A stretch of 64,000 bases of DNA from an uncultured Veillonellaceae bacterium (GTDB lineage Bacteria; Bacillota; Negativicutes; Veillonellales; Dialisteraceae): NCBI GenBank assembly GCA_927353735.1, contig CAKMIA010000002.1:1-64000 (forward strand), read 5' to 3'. The notes under the pieces were generated by a model. It was not told where the DNA came from, did not search any database, and saw only the letters and a list, made by a program, of their open reading frames with translations. Made by a program: the position numbers and the translations under genes. Below, one piece after another: positions 37,041-45,581 of this stretch (position 1 is its first letter; every line of letters starts with the position of its first letter).

Positions 37041-37574
37041 ATGAAAGAGCTGTATCTGGCAGGCGGATCGTACTATGGCATACAGGAGGTGTTTTCCCGG
37101 CTCCGCGGCGTGGCGGATACCACGGCCGGCTGGGCAGCGGGCGCCGGCGAGGCGGACGGGGCCGCGGACGAAGCGGCCTGCGTGCGTGTGGTGTACGACC
37201 CGAAGAAGATCGACATCACCATGCTGCTGCATGTCTTTTTCGCCATCGTGAATCCCGGCGTGCGGGCGGCCGATCCCCGGTACCGCACCGGCGTGTACTA
37301 TACGGACGGGGAGGATCTGATGCAGCTGGGCTGCTGCATGGCATTCTTCCGCAGCCGGGGCCGCCTGCGGGCGCCGGGCACGCCGGAGGATTTCGACCGG
37401 GACAGGCCGGCGTATCCGGACTGGCAGACGGAACTACAGCGGCTCGGTCATTTCCGGCCGGCTCCGGAGGCGGAGCAGTACTATCTGCGGAAGCATCCGG
37501 GCACCGAATCCGCGGTGAACATCGCGCTGCTGGAGGCGCTCCATGTGATCCTGCCGGCGGAGAAAATGCAGTGA
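37041..37574 (+). CDS. MsrA-fold protein lacking the catalytic cysteine
   Basis: 177 residues, the length of peptide-methionine sulfoxide reductase A. The fold is clear: YLAGGSYYGIQEVFSRLRGV, GWAAG, VRVVYDPKKID, ADPRYRTGVYYTD and a C-terminal AEQYYLRKHPG. The invariant GCFWG motif reads GSYYG, with Ser10 (codon TCG, 37068-37070) in place of the catalytic cysteine, and the GHAE glutamate region reads DEAA. It should not reduce methionine sulfoxide by the known mechanism. RBS AAAGGAGG; 35 bases after the MeaB fusion gene, so it belongs to the B12-riboswitch operon. A sequencing error cannot change both sites. Confidence 0.75.
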   Translation: MKELYLAGGSYYGIQEVFSRLRGVADTTAGWAAGAGEADGAADEAACVRVVYDPKKIDITMLLHVFFAIVNPGVRAADPRYRTGVYYTDGEDLMQLGCCMAFFRSRGRLRAPGTPEDFDRDRPAYPDWQTELQRLGHFRPAPEAEQYYLRKHPGTESAVNIALLEALHVILPAEKMQ

Positions 37575-37597
37575 CCCGCTCCGGCGGAAGCCGCGAA

Positions 37598-37627
37598 AAA
37601 GGGAGACTCTTCGGAGCCTCCCTTTTG
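37598..37627 (+). terminator. terminator of the mutAB operon
   Basis: GGGAG-A-CTC, TTCG loop, GAG-C-CTCCC, then TTTT; the T run is short. Confidence 0.65.
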
Positions 37628-37656
37628 TCGTTGTTGCCGCATAGTCTGTCATACGA

Positions 37657-37683
37657 AAAAAAGACGCCCCGAGGGGCGCCTCT
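37657..37683 (-). terminator. terminator of the flavin reductase-like gene
   Basis: On the minus strand GAGGCGCCCC/GGGGCGTC followed by seven T. Confidence 0.85.
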
Positions 37684-37695
37684 TCCGCAGGCGGT

Positions 37696-38265
37696 TTATT
37701 TTTCAAATTTTCTGCCGATGTCCCAGGCTCCGCCCAGCTTTTCGCCGGTGCGGCGGTAGGTGCGCTGGAAGGTCTCGAAGATGAGGCCGTCCGTCTTGTC
37801 CGAGTCGATCTCGCCGTCTCCGCCGATGACCGATTCATCCGCCAGGGTATTCACGATCTGACCGATGACGCGGAAGCCGGCGATGCCGTGTTGCAGCTCC
37901 AGCACCTTGCATTCGAGGGTCACCGGGAACTCCTCAAAGACCGGGGCATCCACATTTTCGCTCTTCACGGCGTGGAGGCCGCACCGGGCCACCTTGTCCG
38001 GCACGTCATGCCCGGAAACGGTGCCCACATAGTCCGCCTCGGCGGCATGGGCGCAGTCCGGCACGGCCAGCGTGAAGGCCATGCGCTTGGCCACATTGTC
38101 CGATGTGAGATGGCTCTCCTCCAGATTGAGGGCCACCTTGTCGAAGTCGCATAGTCCGCCCCAGGCCATGGTCATGGCGTTCGGCGTGCCGTCGTCATTG
38201 TACGTGCCGATCACGAGGGCCGGCATGGGATAGAGATATGCTTTGACTCCTAAGGATTTTTTCAT
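37696..38265 (-). CDS. flavin reductase-like FMN-binding protein
   Basis: 189 residues of the flavin reductase-like split-barrel family: PALVIGTYNDDGTPNAMTMAWGG at the N terminus binds FMN, then AKRMAFTLAVPD and KVLELQHGIAGFRVIGQIVNT. Such proteins reduce free flavins or act as flavoproteins of unknown substrate in anaerobes. RBS AAAGGAGG. A minus-strand TATAAT about 35 bases upstream of the start is a likely -10. Single gene with its own terminator. Confidence 0.85.
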   Translation of the reverse strand: MKKSLGVKAYLYPMPALVIGTYNDDGTPNAMTMAWGGLCDFDKVALNLEESHLTSDNVAKRMAFTLAVPDCAHAAEADYVGTVSGHDVPDKVARCGLHAVKSENVDAPVFEEFPVTLECKVLELQHGIAGFRVIGQIVNTLADESVIGGDGEIDSDKTDGLIFETFQRTYRRTGEKLGGAWDIGRKFEK

Positions 38266-38445
38266 GGGAATTCCTCCTTTTCCTTGTACGTTCTGGTTTC
38301 ATTATAGCACGGAGAGGACGGAAAAACGGGCGGGCGCCGCATGCGCAGTGCGTATGGCAGGCCATGTAAGACAGGTATTTTTACGAGGGCCGGACAGACG
38401 ATATAATACGGATAAAGGAAAGTTTTCGTTTCTCCGGAGGAAATC

Positions 38446-39714
38446 ATGAAAACGAATGTCCGCACCTATGCTGTGCCGCTGCCGGGCTTTGCGCTGGCCG
38501 GGCGCGCACTGATGGCCCTGCTTCTCGCCGGGGTCCACTGGACGGATGTCCAGCAGTATTTTGATTCATCCAGCCCGCCGCGGCTGATCCTGGCCATTTC
38601 CGCGCTCCTCGTGCCGGTGTCCGCCTATTTCTATGTGCTGGTGCGCCGGTTCTGGGGCGTCGTGCTGGCGAAGCGGAGCCGCCGGGCGCAGGAGTCGGCG
38701 GCGCTCATCACGGCGACGGCGGCGCTCGTGCCGTCCATGCAGATCTTCGGCACACCGGTGCTGCTGGTGCTCCATGTGGTGGTCCTCGGCCTTCTGATGG
38801 AGCTGCTGTACGGCCTGTCCGTGCGTCTGGGCCGGGTACGGGCCCGGTGGTGGCGCACACTCTACCTGTCGGGCGTCATCCCGCTGGCGGGGGTGCTCCT
38901 CCTCGGCGGCTACGGCGCCGTGAATATCCGCCGGCCGGTGCTGACGGAATATACGGTGACCACGGAGAAGCCGCTTCCGCCGGGAGGCTACACCATTGCG
39001 CTCATCACGGACCTGCATTACGGCAACGCGCTCACCGCAGAGGATCTGGCAGCGGATGTGCGCACCGTGGCGGAGGCCCGCCCGGATCTGGTGCTCCTCG
39101 GCGGCGATATCGTGGATGAACGCACGGGCCGGCAGGACATGCGCGAGGCCTTCGCGCTCCTGTCGCAGATCCCTGCGGGAGACGGCACGTACTATGTGTA
39201 CGGCAACCACGACAAGGCGCTCTACACGTCGGAGCCGGCCTTCACGCCGGGCGAGCTGGCGGAGGCCATCGAGGGGGCGGGCATTTCCATTCTGGAGGAC
39301 CGGTCTGCAGTGCTGCCCTCGGGGCTGACGCTCACCGGCCGGCAGGACCGGTCGGACCCGGTGCGCACGGGCGTGCCGCGGGCTGATGCGGCGTCGCTCA
39401 TGGAGGGGCTCGATCCGCAGGCGTACCACATCCTGCTGGATCATCAGCCCCGGGAATTTGAGGCCAATGCCGCTGCGGGGTACGATCTCATGCTGTCCGG
39501 CCACACCCATTCCGGACAGATCTGGCCCATGGGGCTTCTGGTGGAGGCGCTCGACCGCGGGACGATCCTCTACGGCCATGAGGTGCGCGGCGGCATGGAT
39601 GTCATTGTCAGCTCCGGTCTGGTGGGATGGGGCTACCCGATCCGCACGGAGGGACACAGTGAAGCGGTGATCGTCCACGTGGTGAACCGCCGCGGAGAGA
39701 CGGACCGCGTATGA
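38446..39714 (+). CDS. membrane-anchored metallophosphoesterase (YkuE/YaeI-like)
   Basis: 422 residues. About four membrane helices occupy residues 15-165; a calcineurin-type phosphoesterase domain follows with the metal motifs ITDLHYG, GGDIVDE, YGNHD, LLDHQP and LSGHTHSGQIWP in order. Relatives hydrolyse UDP-2,3-diacylglucosamine-like or phospholipid phosphodiesters at the membrane. RBS GGAGG. First of three co-directional genes (DUF362 lipoprotein, permease); the gap to the next is 38 bases. Confidence 0.9.
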   Translation: MKTNVRTYAVPLPGFALAGRALMALLLAGVHWTDVQQYFDSSSPPRLILAISALLVPVSAYFYVLVRRFWGVVLAKRSRRAQESAALITATAALVPSMQIFGTPVLLVLHVVVLGLLMELLYGLSVRLGRVRARWWRTLYLSGVIPLAGVLLLGGYGAVNIRRPVLTEYTVTTEKPLPPGGYTIALITDLHYGNALTAEDLAADVRTVAEARPDLVLLGGDIVDERTGRQDMREAFALLSQIPAGDGTYYVYGNHDKALYTSEPAFTPGELAEAIEGAGISILEDRSAVLPSGLTLTGRQDRSDPVRTGVPRADAASLMEGLDPQAYHILLDHQPREFEANAAAGYDLMLSGHTHSGQIWPMGLLVEALDRGTILYGHEVRGGMDVIVSSGLVGWGYPIRTEGHSEAVIVHVVNRRGETDRV

Positions 39715-39752
39715 CGGACCGGCAGGGCAGGCCGGAGACAAGGAGGCAGCTC

Positions 39753-40754
39753 ATGAAAACATCGACGAAATGGCTCACCGCAGCGGCGGCTCTGCTGGCG
39801 CTCTGTGCCGCAGGGTGCGGCGTTTCCGCCCGGCAGGAGGCCCTGCCGGAAAAGACGGCTCCGGCCGCAGCCGGCCACGCCGTACAGGAGGAAGGCGCAC
39901 CCGTGGTCTACATGACCCGGGATATTTCCCCGGAGGGCCTCATGGCGGTCTATCAGGCCATGGGCTGGACCCCCACGGGAAAGGTGGGCGTGAAGCTCTC
40001 CACGGGAGAACCGCCGGCGAGTCACTACCTCGACCCGGCGCTCATCGGGGATCTCGTCCATGAGGTGAACGGGACCATTGTGGAATGCAATACCGCCTAC
40101 GGCGGCGCGCGGGCCTCCACGGCCATGCACCGGCAGGTGGCGGAGGACCACGGCTTCACCGCCATTGCAGACGTGGACATTCAGGATGAGGAGGGCTCCA
40201 TGGCGCTCCCCGTGGCGAACGGCTTTCACCTGAAGGAAAATTACGTGGGCTCCCATTTTGCCAATTACGACTCCTATCTGGTGCTGTCCCATTTCAAGGG
40301 GCATGCCATGGCGGGCTTCGGCGGAGCCATCAAGAATATTTCCATCGGCTTTGGCTCCAGCGAGGGCAAGAGCTGGATCCACAGCGCGGGAACGCGCCGG
40401 AGCGGCCTCGCCGGGGATCAGGATGACTTCCTCGAATCCATGGCGGATGCGGCCAAATCAGTGTCGGATTATCTTGGCGGCGGCGAGCGCATCGCCTATG
40501 TGAGCGTCATGAACAATCTCTCTGTGGACTGCGACTGCGACGGCAATGCGGCGGCGCCGGACATGCACGATATCGGCATTCTGGCCTCCACGGACCCGGT
40601 GGCGCTCGATCAGGCCTGCATCGATCTCGTGTACAGCGCGCCGGACAGCGCTTCTCTGGTGGAACGCATTGAGAGCCGGAACGGCCTGCACACGCTGGAG
40701 GCGGCGGAAGCCATCGGGCTGGGCAGCCGCTCCTACCGGCTGGTACAGCTCTGA
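39753..40754 (+). CDS. DUF362-domain lipoprotein
   Basis: 333 residues. Lipoprotein signal MKTSTKWLTAAAALLALCAAGC (lipid on Cys22). The body is a paralogue of the cytoplasmic protein at 28723, sharing VKLSTGEPP, NYDSYLVLSHFKGHAMAGFGG, IKNISIGFG, SVDCDCDG and TDPVALDQACIDLVY. The export of one copy suggests that the domain works on, or carries, a metal or cofactor on both sides of the membrane. ATG 39753 follows AAGGAGG. Its stop overlaps the start of the permease gene (TGATGG), so the two are translationally coupled. Confidence 0.85.
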   Translation: MKTSTKWLTAAAALLALCAAGCGVSARQEALPEKTAPAAAGHAVQEEGAPVVYMTRDISPEGLMAVYQAMGWTPTGKVGVKLSTGEPPASHYLDPALIGDLVHEVNGTIVECNTAYGGARASTAMHRQVAEDHGFTAIADVDIQDEEGSMALPVANGFHLKENYVGSHFANYDSYLVLSHFKGHAMAGFGGAIKNISIGFGSSEGKSWIHSAGTRRSGLAGDQDDFLESMADAAKSVSDYLGGGERIAYVSVMNNLSVDCDCDGNAAAPDMHDIGILASTDPVALDQACIDLVYSAPDSASLVERIESRNGLHTLEAAEAIGLGSRSYRLVQL

Positions 40755-41674
40755 TGGAAGCGGCGCTGCACCGGGAATTCGTCTACCTCTGGTATTATGT
40801 GTCCGTCCAGCTGGACCAGATCTTCCTCTACTGGGTACTGGGGCTCGTCATCGGTTCGGCGGTGTCCGTTTTCGGCAGGGACCGGATACACGGGCTGTTC
40901 GGACGGATGCAGGGGGAGCGGCTCGGCCTCCTCGGCCTGCTGCCGGCCAGCATGCTGGGCATCGCGTCGCCGCTCTGCATGTACGGCACCATCCCCATTG
41001 CAGCGTCCTTTGCGGCCCGGGGCATGCGGGAGGACTGGCTGGCGGCGTTCATGATGTCATCGGTGCTGCTGAATCCGCAGCTCCTTCTGTACAGCGCCGT
41101 GCTGGGGACGCCGATTCTGCTGGTGCGGCTCCTGTCATGCCTTCTCTGCGGGATGGCGGCGGGGTATCTGGTGTACCGCTTCTATACTCGTAAGGGGCGC
41201 CGGTTTTTCCGGTTCGACGGGTTCGGGGAGCCGGCGAATCGCGATACCGACCCGGACCGGCTGCGGCGGTTCCTGAAAAATCTGGGACGCAATGTGCGCG
41301 CCACCGGCGGCTATTTTCTGCTGGGCATCGTGCTGGCGGCGCTCTTTCAGCGCTATGTGCCGGCGGAGGCCTTCGCGGCGCTCTTCGGCCGGGAGAATGA
41401 GGGCTTCGGCCTTCTCCTTGCCGCGGCCGTCGGGGTGCCGCTCTATGTGTGCGGCGGCGGGACTGTCCCGCTCCTTCAGGCGTGGCTCCTGAACGGCATG
41501 AGCCCCGGCAGCGCGGCGGCTTTCATGATCACCGGACCGGCCACGAAGATCACCAACCTGAGCGCCCTGAAAAGCTGCCTCGGAAGCGGGCATTTTTTCC
41601 GGTATCTCCTGTTCGTCCTGCTCTTTTCGCTGGCGGCGGGATGGCTCACGGACTGGTGGCTGCCCCGGCGGTGA
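40754..41674 (+). CDS. PF03773/SO_0444-type permease (predicted metal or metalloid efflux)
   Basis: 306 residues, about eight membrane segments in two similar halves. Signatures: ASPLCMYGTIPIAASFAARG and VLLNPQLLLYSAVLG in the first half, PLYVCGGGTVPLLQAWL and AAFMITGPATKITNLSAL in the second. The family includes the SO_0444 copper/zinc efflux group and ArsP organoarsenical permeases; the paired cysteines in CMYG and VCGGG would suit soft-metal transport. Substrate is inference. Coupled to the DUF362 lipoprotein. Confidence 0.8.
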   Translation: MEAALHREFVYLWYYVSVQLDQIFLYWVLGLVIGSAVSVFGRDRIHGLFGRMQGERLGLLGLLPASMLGIASPLCMYGTIPIAASFAARGMREDWLAAFMMSSVLLNPQLLLYSAVLGTPILLVRLLSCLLCGMAAGYLVYRFYTRKGRRFFRFDGFGEPANRDTDPDRLRRFLKNLGRNVRATGGYFLLGIVLAALFQRYVPAEAFAALFGRENEGFGLLLAAAVGVPLYVCGGGTVPLLQAWLLNGMSPGSAAAFMITGPATKITNLSALKSCLGSGHFFRYLLFVLLFSLAAGWLTDWWLPRR

Positions 41675-41697
41675 CCTGTTCCTGTAAAAATAACCAT

Positions 41698-41734
41698 AAA
41701 AAAACACGCACTCTGCGGAGTCTGCGTGTTTTTT
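41698..41734. terminator. bidirectional terminator
   Basis: AAAAAACACGCA ... TGCGTGTTTTTT around an inner CTC/GAG stem, between convergent genes. Confidence 0.9.
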
Positions 41735-41737
41735 ATT

Positions 41738-42541
41738 TTAGTCATCCCATCCGAAAAAAGAGCGCTCGCCGTCGAGCCGGGCGATGGCGGCCATGTCCTT
41801 CGGCGTCAGGGTGAAATCGAAGACGGCCAGATTTTCCTTCATATGCGCCTCCCGGGCCGCTTTGGGGATGACCGGGATGCCCAGCTGGAGGAGATACCGG
41901 AGGGCGATCTGCGCGGGCGTTTTTCCCAGCCGGCGGCTGATGGCGGCGAGCGTTTCATTGGTGAAGAGGCCGTGCTGTCCTTCCGCCAGAGGGCTCCAGG
42001 CCTGCATGCAGATGCCCCGGGCGGCGCAGGCCGCGGCGAGCGTGCGGTGCGGATAGAATACGTGGGCCTCCGCCTGATTCATCGCAGGCACCTCGCCCGT
42101 TTCGTGAATGAAGGCCTCCATCTCCGTGGCGCTGAAATTGGAGATGCCCAGCGACCGGATCTTTCCCTCGGCGCGGGCTTCTTCCATGGCGCGGTACATG
42201 GCGGGAGCATTCCGGTAGGGCTCGTGGATGAGAAAGAGGTCGATATAGTCTGTGCCGAGCCGGCGGAGTGCGGTCTCGATCTGTTTCTTTGTGCCCTCGT
42301 AGCTGTCGGAGGGGGCGCAGACCTTTGTGGTGAGGAAGAGGGAGCGCCGGTCGATGCCGGCCCGGCGGAGGCCTTCGCCGACGGCGTCCTCATTGCGGTA
42401 CATCTGGGCGGTGTCGATGAGGCGGTATCCGCAGAGGAGCGCCGTTTTTACGGCCTCCGCACAGGCTTCGCCCCGGAGCGTCCATGTGCCGAAGCCCACG
42501 GCGGGCATGACGGCGCCCGAGCGCAGTGTGATCGTTTCCAT
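41738..42541 (-). CDS. aldo/keto reductase
   Basis: 267-residue TIM-barrel NAD(P)H oxidoreductase. Catalytic tetrad: Asp and Tyr in IDTAQMYRNE, Lys in FLTTKV, His in LFLIHEPY. Cofactor site near IPVIPKAAREAHMKEN. Resembles 2,5-diketo-gluconate reductase-type AKR5 members. Substrate unknown. It follows the flavodoxin-like gene by two bases and is probably in the same transcript. Confidence 0.92.
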   Translation of the reverse strand: METITLRSGAVMPAVGFGTWTLRGEACAEAVKTALLCGYRLIDTAQMYRNEDAVGEGLRRAGIDRRSLFLTTKVCAPSDSYEGTKKQIETALRRLGTDYIDLFLIHEPYRNAPAMYRAMEEARAEGKIRSLGISNFSATEMEAFIHETGEVPAMNQAEAHVFYPHRTLAAACAARGICMQAWSPLAEGQHGLFTNETLAAISRRLGKTPAQIALRYLLQLGIPVIPKAAREAHMKENLAVFDFTLTPKDMAAIARLDGERSFFGWDD

Positions 42542-42543
42542 TT

Positions 42544-43080
42544 TTATTGGGGAAGCGCGGCGCCGAAGAGGCGGAGCTCGTGAAGCTGTTCCGGAGAGAC
42601 CCTGTCTCCGGCGCAGGTGAAGACGCCCAGATTTTCCAAATCCAGATAGCCCAGGAAATCTCCTTCATAGGAGAAGCGGGCGCCGTCGTACACATCCGGA
42701 GCGCCGCTGGCGAGGAGCAGGGCCGCTCTGGTGAGGCGGGCGGGCTTGCGTTCCTTCGGATACAGCGCGGCGTAGAAGCGGTCGATGACGCATTTCAGAT
42801 GGCCGGAGAAGCCGTGGTAATAAATGGGCGAGGCGAGGACGAGCATATCCGTCTCGCCCAGCAGCGAATAGATGACGTCCATGCCGTCGTGCTGGAAGCA
42901 CCGGCCGTCGGCCGAGGCGTGGCAGGCCTCACAGGCCCGGCAGTCGTGGATATCGAGTCGGCATACGGAGATGAGGCGGACATGATGGCCCGCGCTTTCC
43001 GCGCCGGTACGGAAGGCTTCCGCCATGCGGATGGTGTTCCCCGTCGGACGGGGGCTGCCGTTCAGTATGAGAATGTTCAT
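42544..43080 (-). CDS. NAD(P)H-dependent FMN reductase / flavodoxin-fold protein
   Basis: 178 residues. FMN phosphate loop LNGSPRPTGNTIRMAEAF at the N terminus and ASPIYYHGFSGHLKCVIDRFY in the middle. The cluster CRACEACH (about 47-54) resembles the cysteine-bearing segment of iron-sulfur flavoproteins but has only two closely spaced Cys plus one further on, so cluster binding is uncertain. RBS AAAGGAGGTCCT, with a hairpin GGCGGC-ACAC-GCCGCC just 5' of it. Confidence 0.85.
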   Translation of the reverse strand: MNILILNGSPRPTGNTIRMAEAFRTGAESAGHHVRLISVCRLDIHDCRACEACHASADGRCFQHDGMDVIYSLLGETDMLVLASPIYYHGFSGHLKCVIDRFYAALYPKERKPARLTRAALLLASGAPDVYDGARFSYEGDFLGYLDLENLGVFTCAGDRVSPEQLHELRLFGAALPQ

Positions 43081-43092
43081 AGGACCTCCTTT

Positions 43093-43130
43093 GGCGGCGT
43101 GTGCCGCCTTTTTTCATATATATATATCAT
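43093..43130 (-). repeat. promoter-region (AT)6 run and leader hairpin
   Basis: An (AT)6 dinucleotide run (43116-43127) lies directly upstream, on the minus strand, of the hairpin GGCGGC-ACAC-GCCGCC (43093-43108) and the RBS of the flavodoxin-like gene. Seen from the plus strand the hairpin and T run look like a terminator, but no plus-strand gene leads into it. Confidence 0.4.
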
Positions 43131-43200
43131 AAGGGAAATCCGGCGGGATGCGCCAATGCCGGTCAGGCAGGCGGACCATGCCTGACGGTATGAGGCAAAG

Positions 43201-43234
43201 AAAAAACCACCGCTGCCCGGAGGCAGGATGGTTT
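43201..43234 (-). terminator. terminator of the dedA-glycosyltransferase-UDG operon
   Basis: Minus strand AAACCATCCTGCC / GGGCAGCGGTGGTTT with one mismatch and a T run. Confidence 0.8.
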
Positions 43235-43240
43235 TACCGT

Positions 43241-43954
43241 TTATGAGGAGAGTCCCTTCTGTTTCAGCGCATCGAAGAGGCCTTCCCGGAACAGGTTGGC
43301 GCCGCCGTTGGCGGGATGGCGGAGGCCGACGGGATGATAGCCCGCTTCGCGGAGCGTGGCTTCGCTCTTTCGTCCCACGGCGAAGAGGAGGAGCGGCCCT
43401 GTCATGCGGAGGAGCTCCCGCGTATAGGCCAGCCCGTCGGACAGCTCCTTTTCGGTGGGCGTGCGGTTCGTGAGCATGCGCCCTTTCTGGTGGGGATGGA
43501 AGGGGAAGATATTCCACAGAAGAAATTCCTCCGGCGCGAGGCCGGCGCTAAGGCAGGCGTCCCAGACGACGGTATCGGTCGGTTCATTGAAGCCGGACCG
43601 GCGCTGGATCTCCTTCGGGAGAAAGGGGCTGTCCGCGCGGCTTGTGCGGCGTCCCGGGGCGCCGATGACCATGCGGGCATTGACCGTGGGATGGAGAGAG
43701 AGCATCATCCGTTCGCAGGTCATGGCGACGCCGGTGAAGCGTCCCCCCTGATAGCCGCAGGCCTCGGCGACGAGCAGGATGCGGGCATTGCCGAGGCGGC
43801 GGGTGAGATAGCGCTCGAGCTGGGCCTTGCGGATGGAGCGGGCGTAGGCCACATCGTAATCGGGATCAAAGTCCGCCCAGGGATTGAATGCGTCCGGACC
43901 GTGCCATCGGAGGAGCGACTGAACGAATTGTTTGGCCAGGCGTGACGGTTCCAT
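43241..43954 (-). CDS. uracil-DNA glycosylase-superfamily protein
   Basis: 237 residues. The fold signature is visible: ARILLVAEACGYQGGRFTGV (active-site strand and loop), LLWNIFPFHPH, LLLFAVGRKSEATL, and the C-terminal RHPANGGANLF loop in place of the usual HPS motif. Probably removes damaged or deaminated bases, though members of this branch are little studied. Its start overlaps the stop of the upstream glycosyltransferase gene, placing a DNA-repair-like gene at the end of an envelope operon. Confidence 0.7.
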   Translation of the reverse strand: MEPSRLAKQFVQSLLRWHGPDAFNPWADFDPDYDVAYARSIRKAQLERYLTRRLGNARILLVAEACGYQGGRFTGVAMTCERMMLSLHPTVNARMVIGAPGRRTSRADSPFLPKEIQRRSGFNEPTDTVVWDACLSAGLAPEEFLLWNIFPFHPHQKGRMLTNRTPTEKELSDGLAYTRELLRMTGPLLLFAVGRKSEATLREAGYHPVGLRHPANGGANLFREGLFDALKQKGLSS

Positions 43955-45546
43955 CAGGGACGCTCCATTTCATAGACCACGCCGCCGGGAAGCGTCTTGT
44001 TTTCCGTGAAACGGCGGCTGCCGTCCCATTCGGAGAAGGTGTCCGCATCGCTGTTGTCCACGTAGAGATAGACCGGTTCGCTGAGGGCGAGCAGTTCCTC
44101 CGTAGTCACCGTGGGCACGGCGTATTTCGTTTCCCAGCGGGCATCGCGGCGGATCATGCCCTCGTCGTAGACGCGGGTGGCGATCTCATCGGTGTAGTAG
44201 GTGTAGGACGGGGGATAGCTCTTGAAGAAATAGTGCTGTCCCGGCAGGCTGTGGAGATACTCCGCCATGTCGAGGGAGGAGCGGGTCGCCACATAGTTCG
44301 TGAGGCCGCCGAAGACGAGGCAGGTGAGGCTCACCGCCATGGAAGCGGTGGTGAGGATGAGCATGCTTCCGAGCTGCTTTTTCTTCCACTGGGTGAGGAG
44401 CAGGAAGCCGCTGTAGGCGGCGATGACGTAGAAGGAAATGAAATTGCCCGGCAGGTAGAAGGTGCCCGCCAGCAGCGCCACAAGGGTGAGCAGGTACGGG
44501 CCGACCAGCGCGATCTGGGCCTTCCGGCCGTCCTCGGCGAGGAAATCCTTCAGGGCCAGCACGGCCAGCAGGATTGCCGGCGGCACGGCGATATACGTAT
44601 AGGTGATGTATTTGGTGGCCACCAGCGTGTAGAAGAGGATGGTGCCCCAGCACCAGATCATGAGGAAATTATAGAGGGTGTCTCTGTCCTTCCATTTCCG
44701 GAACATGGAGTAGAAGGACAGGCCCGTCCACGGGAGAAGCGCTACGGGAAGCACGAGGAGATAGTAGAAGAAATAATTGTCCTCCGGATGCTCCGAGGAG
44801 AGCGCGCGGGTCACATTGTGCAGGCCGATGAGCTGGTCCAGGAAGACCTGCCCGTGGAGATTGTACATGGTGTAGTACCACGGCACGGCAATGAGCAGGA
44901 ATACGAGGATGCCCGCCGGGAAGAAGAGGCGGAGCACGTCGCGCACGGACCGGCGGGTGAGGCACCACACGAAGAGGATCATGCCGGGCAGGACGAGGCC
45001 TACGGGGCCCTTCGTCAGGCAGGCGAAGCCGGCCGCGGCCCAGGCGATGGTGAGGTGCTTCCAGCTTTTTTCCGTGACGCCGATGTACGCGGAGAAAAGC
45101 GTGGGGAGCGTGAAGAAGAGAAGGATGCTGTCCGTGATGACCGCATGGGAAATGATCCAGAATTCGATGGACGTGGCGAGGAACACCGCGGCCCAGATGC
45201 CGGAGGCGTGGTCCTTCAGGATGCGCGAGGCGTACCAGCCCATGAGGGTCACCGCCAGCGCACCGAAGAGGGCGGCGGGCAGGCGGGCTGCAAAATTGGA
45301 GAAGCCGAACACCGTGTAGGAGGCGGACAGAAGCCAGTAGAGGAAGATCGGCTTGTCATACCAGTAGGTGCCGTAGATCTGGGGAGAGGTCCAGTCTCCG
45401 GAGAGGACCATCTCCTTGGCGGTGAGGGCGTAATTCGACTCCACCGGGTCTGTGACGGGCATCTGCTGTACGCCCCACAGGTAGCACACGAGGGAGAAGA
45501 AGAAAATGATGGCCAGAATGGCGGGGAAGCGAAGTGTTCGATTCAT
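43954..45546 (-). CDS. ArnT-like GT39-family glycosyltransferase (1)
   Basis: 530 residues, about twelve membrane helices. First periplasmic loop carries the GT-C acidic motif TDPVESNYALTAKEMV and then YWYDKPIFLYWL, as in ArnT and PMT proteins that move sugars from undecaprenyl-phosphate to lipid A or protein. A soluble C-terminal ~100 residues (YYTDEIATRVYDEG) follow. The start MNRTLR has AGGTG upstream; 29 codons before it in the frame overlap the previous gene. Third gene of a four-gene operon. Confidence 0.88.
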   Translation of the reverse strand: MNRTLRFPAILAIIFFFSLVCYLWGVQQMPVTDPVESNYALTAKEMVLSGDWTSPQIYGTYWYDKPIFLYWLLSASYTVFGFSNFAARLPAALFGALAVTLMGWYASRILKDHASGIWAAVFLATSIEFWIISHAVITDSILLFFTLPTLFSAYIGVTEKSWKHLTIAWAAAGFACLTKGPVGLVLPGMILFVWCLTRRSVRDVLRLFFPAGILVFLLIAVPWYYTMYNLHGQVFLDQLIGLHNVTRALSSEHPEDNYFFYYLLVLPVALLPWTGLSFYSMFRKWKDRDTLYNFLMIWCWGTILFYTLVATKYITYTYIAVPPAILLAVLALKDFLAEDGRKAQIALVGPYLLTLVALLAGTFYLPGNFISFYVIAAYSGFLLLTQWKKKQLGSMLILTTASMAVSLTCLVFGGLTNYVATRSSLDMAEYLHSLPGQHYFFKSYPPSYTYYTDEIATRVYDEGMIRRDARWETKYAVPTVTTEELLALSEPVYLYVDNSDADTFSEWDGSRRFTENKTLPGGVVYEMERP

Positions 45547-45581
45547 TTTTTCACCTGACAAACGAAATGAGCAAAGAGAGC

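Noticed and set aside
43093..43116. Apparent plus-strand terminator GGCGGC-GTGT-GCCGCC with T run
   Set aside because: No plus-strand gene leads into it. It is better read as a leader hairpin of the minus-strand flavodoxin-like gene.
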